Positions 60,539 to 64,000 of a stretch of 64,000 nt of DNA are shown here, piece by piece. The notes under the pieces are model-generated. The model was not told the DNA's origin, ran no database searches, and saw only the letters and a program-made list of their open reading frames with translations. Every line of letters begins with the position of its first letter. The stretch's first letter is position 1. Location of the stretch: the NCBI GenBank assembly GCA_900554645.1, contig USIE01000003.1, positions 1-64,000 on the forward strand, given 5' to 3'. A program made the position numbers and the translations under genes. This stretch comes from an uncultured Collinsella sp. Its GTDB lineage: Bacteria; Actinomycetota; Coriobacteriia; Coriobacteriales; Coriobacteriaceae.

Positions 60539-61765
60539 ATGAGCAAGGAAAAAGTCGTTCTCGCATATTCCGGTGGTCTTGATACATCCGTATGTGTCAA
60601 GTGGCTCCAGGACGAGAAGAATCTCGATGTCGTTTGCGTCTGCGGCAACGTGGGCCAGGAAGAGACCGGACTGGATGCCAAGAAGCAGAAGGCGCTCGAC
60701 CTGGGCGTTCTCGATTGCCAGGTGCTCGACCTGCGCGACGAGTTCTCCGATGAGTTCCTGACCAAAGCCATCGCCGCAAACTCCATGTACGAGAATAAGT
60801 ATCCGCTGCTCTCCGCCCTGTCTCGCCCGCTGCTTGCCAAGAAGCTTGTTGAGGTCGCCCACGAGTTTGGCGCGACCTACGTCGCCCACGGCTGCACTGG
60901 CAAAGGTAACGATCAGGTCCGTTTTGAGGCCGCCGTCAAGGCCCTCGACCCCGAGCTCAAGGTTATCGCCCCGGTTCGCGAGTGGGACCTGAAGTGCCGT
61001 CCCGACGAGGTCGCCTATGCCCACGCCCACAACGTGCCGGTTCCCGAGGGTGCCAACGACAACCCCTACTCCATCGACGACAACCTGTGGGGTCGCGCCA
61101 TCGAGTGCGGTCACCTGGAGGACCCTTGGAATGAGCCGCTCGATGACGCTTGGGTTATGACCAAGAACCCCGAGGACACGCCTGACACCCCGACCTATAC
61201 CGAGATCGAGTTTGAGGCCGGCAAGCCTGTCGCCGTCGACGGCAAGAAGATGAAGCTCTCCGAGATCGTCATCGCCCTCAACAAGATTTCGGGCGACAAC
61301 GGCTTTGGCCGTCTTGACCTGGTCGAGGATCGTCTGGTGGGCCTCAAGAGCCGCGAGTGCTATGAGGTTCCCGGCGCCCTGACGCTCATCACCGCCCACA
61401 AGGCGCTCGAGGACATCTGCGTCGAGGGCGACCTGCTCAAGACCAAGATCAAGCTCGAGCAGGATTGGGCCACCGCCGTGTACAACGGCCAGTGGTACAG
61501 CCCGCTCAAGAACGCGCTCGACGCCTTTATGGCCGATACCCAGAAGTTCGTGACCGGCACTGTCCGTCTGAAGTTCTTTAAGGGCAACTGCCATGTCGTC
61601 GGCCGCAAGAGTCCCTTCAGCCTCTACGACTACGGCCTGGCTACCTACGACCGCGACACCACGTTTGACGAGAAGGCCAGCGCCGGCTTTATCGAGATCG
61701 ATACGCTGTCGCTCAAGACGTGGGCAAAGGTCCAGGGCCCCAGCTCTGCTGCTGCCCAGGCCTAG
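60539..61765 (+). CDS. argG: Argininosuccinate synthase
   Basis: Joins citrulline and aspartate using ATP. The N-terminal ATP loop LAYSGGLDTSVCVKWL, AHGCTGKGNDQVRFE and the C-terminal YDYGLATYDRDTTFDEKASAGFI are all present. It is 408 residues. The ATG follows GGCGAAAGGAAACAGCC. The upstream leader peptide suggests control by arginine. argH lies 0.5 kb downstream on the same strand, beyond a hairpin and a small ORF. Confidence 0.97.
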   Translation: MSKEKVVLAYSGGLDTSVCVKWLQDEKNLDVVCVCGNVGQEETGLDAKKQKALDLGVLDCQVLDLRDEFSDEFLTKAIAANSMYENKYPLLSALSRPLLAKKLVEVAHEFGATYVAHGCTGKGNDQVRFEAAVKALDPELKVIAPVREWDLKCRPDEVAYAHAHNVPVPEGANDNPYSIDDNLWGRAIECGHLEDPWNEPLDDAWVMTKNPEDTPDTPTYTEIEFEAGKPVAVDGKKMKLSEIVIALNKISGDNGFGRLDLVEDRLVGLKSRECYEVPGALTLITAHKALEDICVEGDLLKTKIKLEQDWATAVYNGQWYSPLKNALDAFMADTQKFVTGTVRLKFFKGNCHVVGRKSPFSLYDYGLATYDRDTTFDEKASAGFIEIDTLSLKTWAKVQGPSSAAAQA

Positions 61766-61918
61766 CGCCTCCTTCCCTTGGTATCCGCGCGGCCCATCCG
61801 CGTGATACATAACGGGCGCACGGGGTCCCTACCTTTCGTTATGCTTGCTGACACTTCTTAACATCGGTGGCCCCTACGTTCCGCCCGCATATATGATGCC
61901 GCGTCTGCGGCTGAGTCC

Positions 61919-61948
61919 GAGCCCCGCCGGGGTTGTCCGGCGGGGCTC
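61919..61948 (+). terminator. Strong hairpin after argG
   Basis: Perfect 12-bp arms GAGCCCCGCCGG/CCGGCGGGGCTC with a GGTTGT loop, followed by CTTCTATC. Upstream are smaller stems CATAACG/CGTTATG (61807-61845) and GCCGC/GCGGC (61898-61911). It probably ends the argG transcript. Confidence 0.75.
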
Positions 61949-61998
61949 CTTCTATCAATTTGGCGGCTCTGTGCCTATATATATGAGGAGTATCCATT

Positions 61999-62169
61999 AT
62001 GTTCAATGCTATCGCGCATGCTTTGCTTGCCCTCGCGCCCGAGTTCGATGCTGTAAGGGTCGAGGACGTTCCTATGAGCCTGAAGGCCTGGATCGATGGT
62101 TCGCAGGGCAACATCCGGAGGGAGACGTTGGGCGCCAAGTGCATGGTGCGTCACTTCTTTGCAAATTAG
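61999..62169 (+). CDS. Small hypothetical protein (56 residues)
   Basis: An ATG preceded by TATGAGGAGTATCCATT, a well-spaced ribosome binding site, opens 56 codons. The product starts MFNAIAHALLALAPEF and ends with a Cys and aromatic residues; no family is recognised. It stands alone between the argG hairpin and argH. Codon use resembles that of nearby genes, which supports a real gene. It has no arginine run and is not an obvious leader peptide. Confidence 0.5.
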   Translation: MFNAIAHALLALAPEFDAVRVEDVPMSLKAWIDGSQGNIRRETLGAKCMVRHFFAN

Positions 62170-62287
62170 CCACATGGCCCCGCGCGCGGCAGGGAGTGTG
62201 TAAAACTAGCGGTTGATAAATCGCTTTAGCGACAGGGCACATTGCTTTGGACGCTTGTTTTGGTATTTGGAGAAAGGAGACGGTTCC

Positions 62288-63718
62288 ATGGCTCTTTGGG
62301 GCGGTCGTTTTGAGGCGGGCGTGGCCGAGGTCACGCAGGAGTTTGGCGCGTCGCTGCCGGTCGACAAACATCTCTATAAGCAGGATATCGCCGGCTCTAA
62401 GGCGCATGCCAAGATGTTGGCCGCCCAGGGCATCATCAGTGCCGAGGACGAGCAGGCGATTGCCAAGGGCCTGACCGGAATCGAACAGGATATCGATGCC
62501 GGCAACTTTACCTTCGACATCAACGATGAGGACATTCATATGTCCATCGAGAGCGAGCTGACGCGTCGCATCGGCGAGGCTGGCAAGCGCTTGCATACTG
62601 GGCGTTCGCGCAACGACCAGGTGGCGACCGATACGCGCCTGGGCGTCAAGGCGCTGGCCAAGGAGCTCATGGAGGCCAATCTTGAGCTGCGCCATGTGCT
62701 GGTGGATGCGGCCAAGAAGTACGACAAGGTGATTCTGCCGGGCTACACGCACATGCAACATGCTCAGCCCGTGCTGCTGTCGCATCACCTGCTGGCGTAT
62801 TCCTGGATGTTCGCGCGCGACTTTACGCGTTTGAAGGCCGCCTTTGATGCTGCCGACAACTGCCCGCTGGGTGCCGCTGCGCTTGCCGGTACGAGCTATC
62901 CGCTCGATCGCCAGATGACGGCTGCCGAACTTGGCTTTGCGGGCGTGATCCCCAACTCGCTCGATGCCGTTTCCGACCGTGATTTTCTGCTCGATCTGCA
63001 TTACGCCGGATCCGTCATGGCGATGCACCTGGCGCGTCTTTCCGAGGAGATCGTACTGTGGTCGAGCTCCGAATTTGGCTTTATCACGCTTTCCGACTCG
63101 TACTCCACTGGCTCGTCCATCATGCCGCAGAAGAAGAACCCCGACTTTGCCGAGCTTATCCGCGGCAAGAGCGGTCGCGTGTACGGCAACCTGGTGCAGC
63201 TGCTGGTAACCATGAAGGGCCTGCCGCTTGCTTATAACAAGGACTTGCAGGAGGACAAGGAGGGCGCGCTCGATACCGCCCATACGCTCATGCAGTGCCT
63301 GTCCGTTATGGCCGGAATGATTTCGACTTGGACCGTCAACGAGGATGCCATGGCGCGCGAGTGCGGCGTGGGGCACCTTGCCGCCACCGATGTTGCCGAT
63401 TACCTGGCCAAGCGTGGCCTGCCGTTCCGCGAGGCACATGCCGTGGTGGGCCATCTGGTCCTGATGTGCGAGAAGCGCGGCTGCAATCTTGAGGACCTGC
63501 CGTTTGAGGTGTTCCAGGAGGCAAGCCCGCTCTTTGAGCGCGACATTACCGAGGCGCTCGATATCCCGTCGATTGTCGCCGCGCGCACGACCGAGGGCGG
63601 CACCGCTCCTGCCGCCGTTGCCGTGCAGTTGCAGCGTGCCGAGGCACAGCTCGTGGCTGACGAGGGCGTGTTTGGATCGCTGACCAAGGTCGTCGAGATG
63701 GGTCACGGGGCAAAGTAG
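62288..63718 (+). CDS. argH: Argininosuccinate lyase
   Basis: Splits argininosuccinate to arginine and fumarate, the last step of arginine synthesis. LWGGRFEAG begins the conserved part; HTGRSRNDQVATD, HMQHAQPVLLSHHLLAY and the fumarase-superfamily signature GSSIMPQKKNPD are intact. It is 476 residues. GAGAAAGGAGACGGTTCC precedes the ATG at 62288. A TAAAACT at about 62203 may be its own -10. Confidence 0.97.
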   Translation: MALWGGRFEAGVAEVTQEFGASLPVDKHLYKQDIAGSKAHAKMLAAQGIISAEDEQAIAKGLTGIEQDIDAGNFTFDINDEDIHMSIESELTRRIGEAGKRLHTGRSRNDQVATDTRLGVKALAKELMEANLELRHVLVDAAKKYDKVILPGYTHMQHAQPVLLSHHLLAYSWMFARDFTRLKAAFDAADNCPLGAAALAGTSYPLDRQMTAAELGFAGVIPNSLDAVSDRDFLLDLHYAGSVMAMHLARLSEEIVLWSSSEFGFITLSDSYSTGSSIMPQKKNPDFAELIRGKSGRVYGNLVQLLVTMKGLPLAYNKDLQEDKEGALDTAHTLMQCLSVMAGMISTWTVNEDAMARECGVGHLAATDVADYLAKRGLPFREAHAVVGHLVLMCEKRGCNLEDLPFEVFQEASPLFERDITEALDIPSIVAARTTEGGTAPAAVAVQLQRAEAQLVADEGVFGSLTKVVEMGHGAK

Positions 63719-63768
63719 AGGTTTGGCTGAAGCCGTTTTGGCCATGTATTGATAAATCGTTTTCGCTT

Positions 63769-63803
63769 TACGGGCGCCTGCTGATGTGGGAGCCCGTATT
63801 TTG
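63769..63803 (+). terminator. Terminator of argH
   Basis: TACGGGC/GCCCGTA (7 bp, 16-nt loop) is followed by TTTTGTT, 50 nt after the stop codon. Confidence 0.7.
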
Positions 63804-63964
63804 TTGCTATGGGGGAGGGGCTTGTCGAGAACTTCTGTAGGACCTTTGGGCAGGTTGTGAAGGGGATACGTTCGCGGGCGGCAACCGACCGCCTGCTCTG
63901 TTCGGCGCAGTTGATGGGCGGTCGGATGGTACTCTAATCGGGCTTCGAAACAGAAGTGACACAT

Positions 63965-64000
63965 ATGGAGCGCTTTAATAAATTGCAACGTTTCAATAAA
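63965..64000 (+). CDS. Start of a gene cut by the window edge
   Basis: An ATG at 63965 opens a frame of 12 codons reaching the window edge, with Phe-Asn-Lys occurring twice. The upstream GAAGTGACACAT is a weak ribosome binding site, and CTCTAAT at about 63934 may be a -10. Too short to identify. Confidence 0.35.
   Translation, partial: MERFNKLQRFNK

Noticed and set aside
62072..63988. Minus-strand open frame of 638 codons opposite argH
   Set aside because: It covers all of argH in antisense and has no ribosome binding site or recognisable domain.

Overview
The window is a GC-rich, densely coded chromosomal segment that looks like a Coriobacteriia genome, most likely Collinsella. The evidence is an actinobacterial-style division cluster (no ftsA, with sepF, yggT and divIVA near ftsZ), an arginine deiminase cluster with a YfcC-type carrier, strong GGAGG ribosome binding sites and codon use favouring C or G in third positions. 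The genus is inferred from gene content, not from a database search. No rRNA, tRNA, CRISPR array, prophage or insertion sequence was seen.

Layout. 0-10 kb: pta, divergent from a galactofuranose pair (glf and a family 2 glycosyltransferase), then a leftward set (P1 peptidase, maf, DJ-1/PfpI protein, rlmD, ppk1). 10-16.7 kb: arginine catabolism (arcA, ornithine carbamoyltransferase, YfcC-type carrier) and a DUF1846 protein. 17-20 kb: a small winged-helix protein, pyrG and xerD. 20.5-36 kb: the division and cell-wall cluster mraZ-rsmH-ftsL-ftsI-murF-mraY-murD-ftsW-murG-murC-murB-ftsQ-ftsZ, without murE. 36-44 kb: pgeF, then a complete pstSCAB-phoU operon, then yggS-sepF-yggT-divIVA; the phosphate operon sits inside what is usually one continuous block. 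44-47 kb: nitroreductase, Pit accessory protein and Pit phosphate transporter. 47-59 kb: a hypothetical gene, a Bax-inhibitor-1-like membrane protein, a PARG-like TIGR02452 protein with an altered catalytic motif, an SGNH hydrolase, thiD and thiC with a TPP riboswitch, yaaA, an M18 aminopeptidase and polA. 59-64 kb: a HAD phosphatase and arginine synthesis (argG, argH).

Most notable non-coding content. (1) Upstream of argG lies a 24-codon leader ORF with a strong ribosome binding site. Six of its last ten codons are arginine, four of them CGA, and it is followed by mutually exclusive stems; this is a candidate arginine attenuator. (2) Gene ends carry many long palindromes. Three (two at 3.6-3.95 kb, one at 59.0 kb) share conserved boxes in a core of 62-67 nt, but each has its own outer arms of 21-34 bp that match only within the locus. 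Two others (15.1 and 54.5 kb) form a second family. Three 55-nt hairpins recur about every 80 bp at 50.3-50.5 kb. Many arm mismatches in the latter two groups are G-U compatible, which suggests an RNA-level structure.

The genes suggest an anaerobe that can ferment arginine, uses acetyl-CoA to acetyl-phosphate chemistry (pta), keeps both high-affinity (Pst) and low-affinity (Pit) phosphate uptake plus polyphosphate storage (ppk1), and regulates thiamine and probably arginine synthesis at the RNA level.
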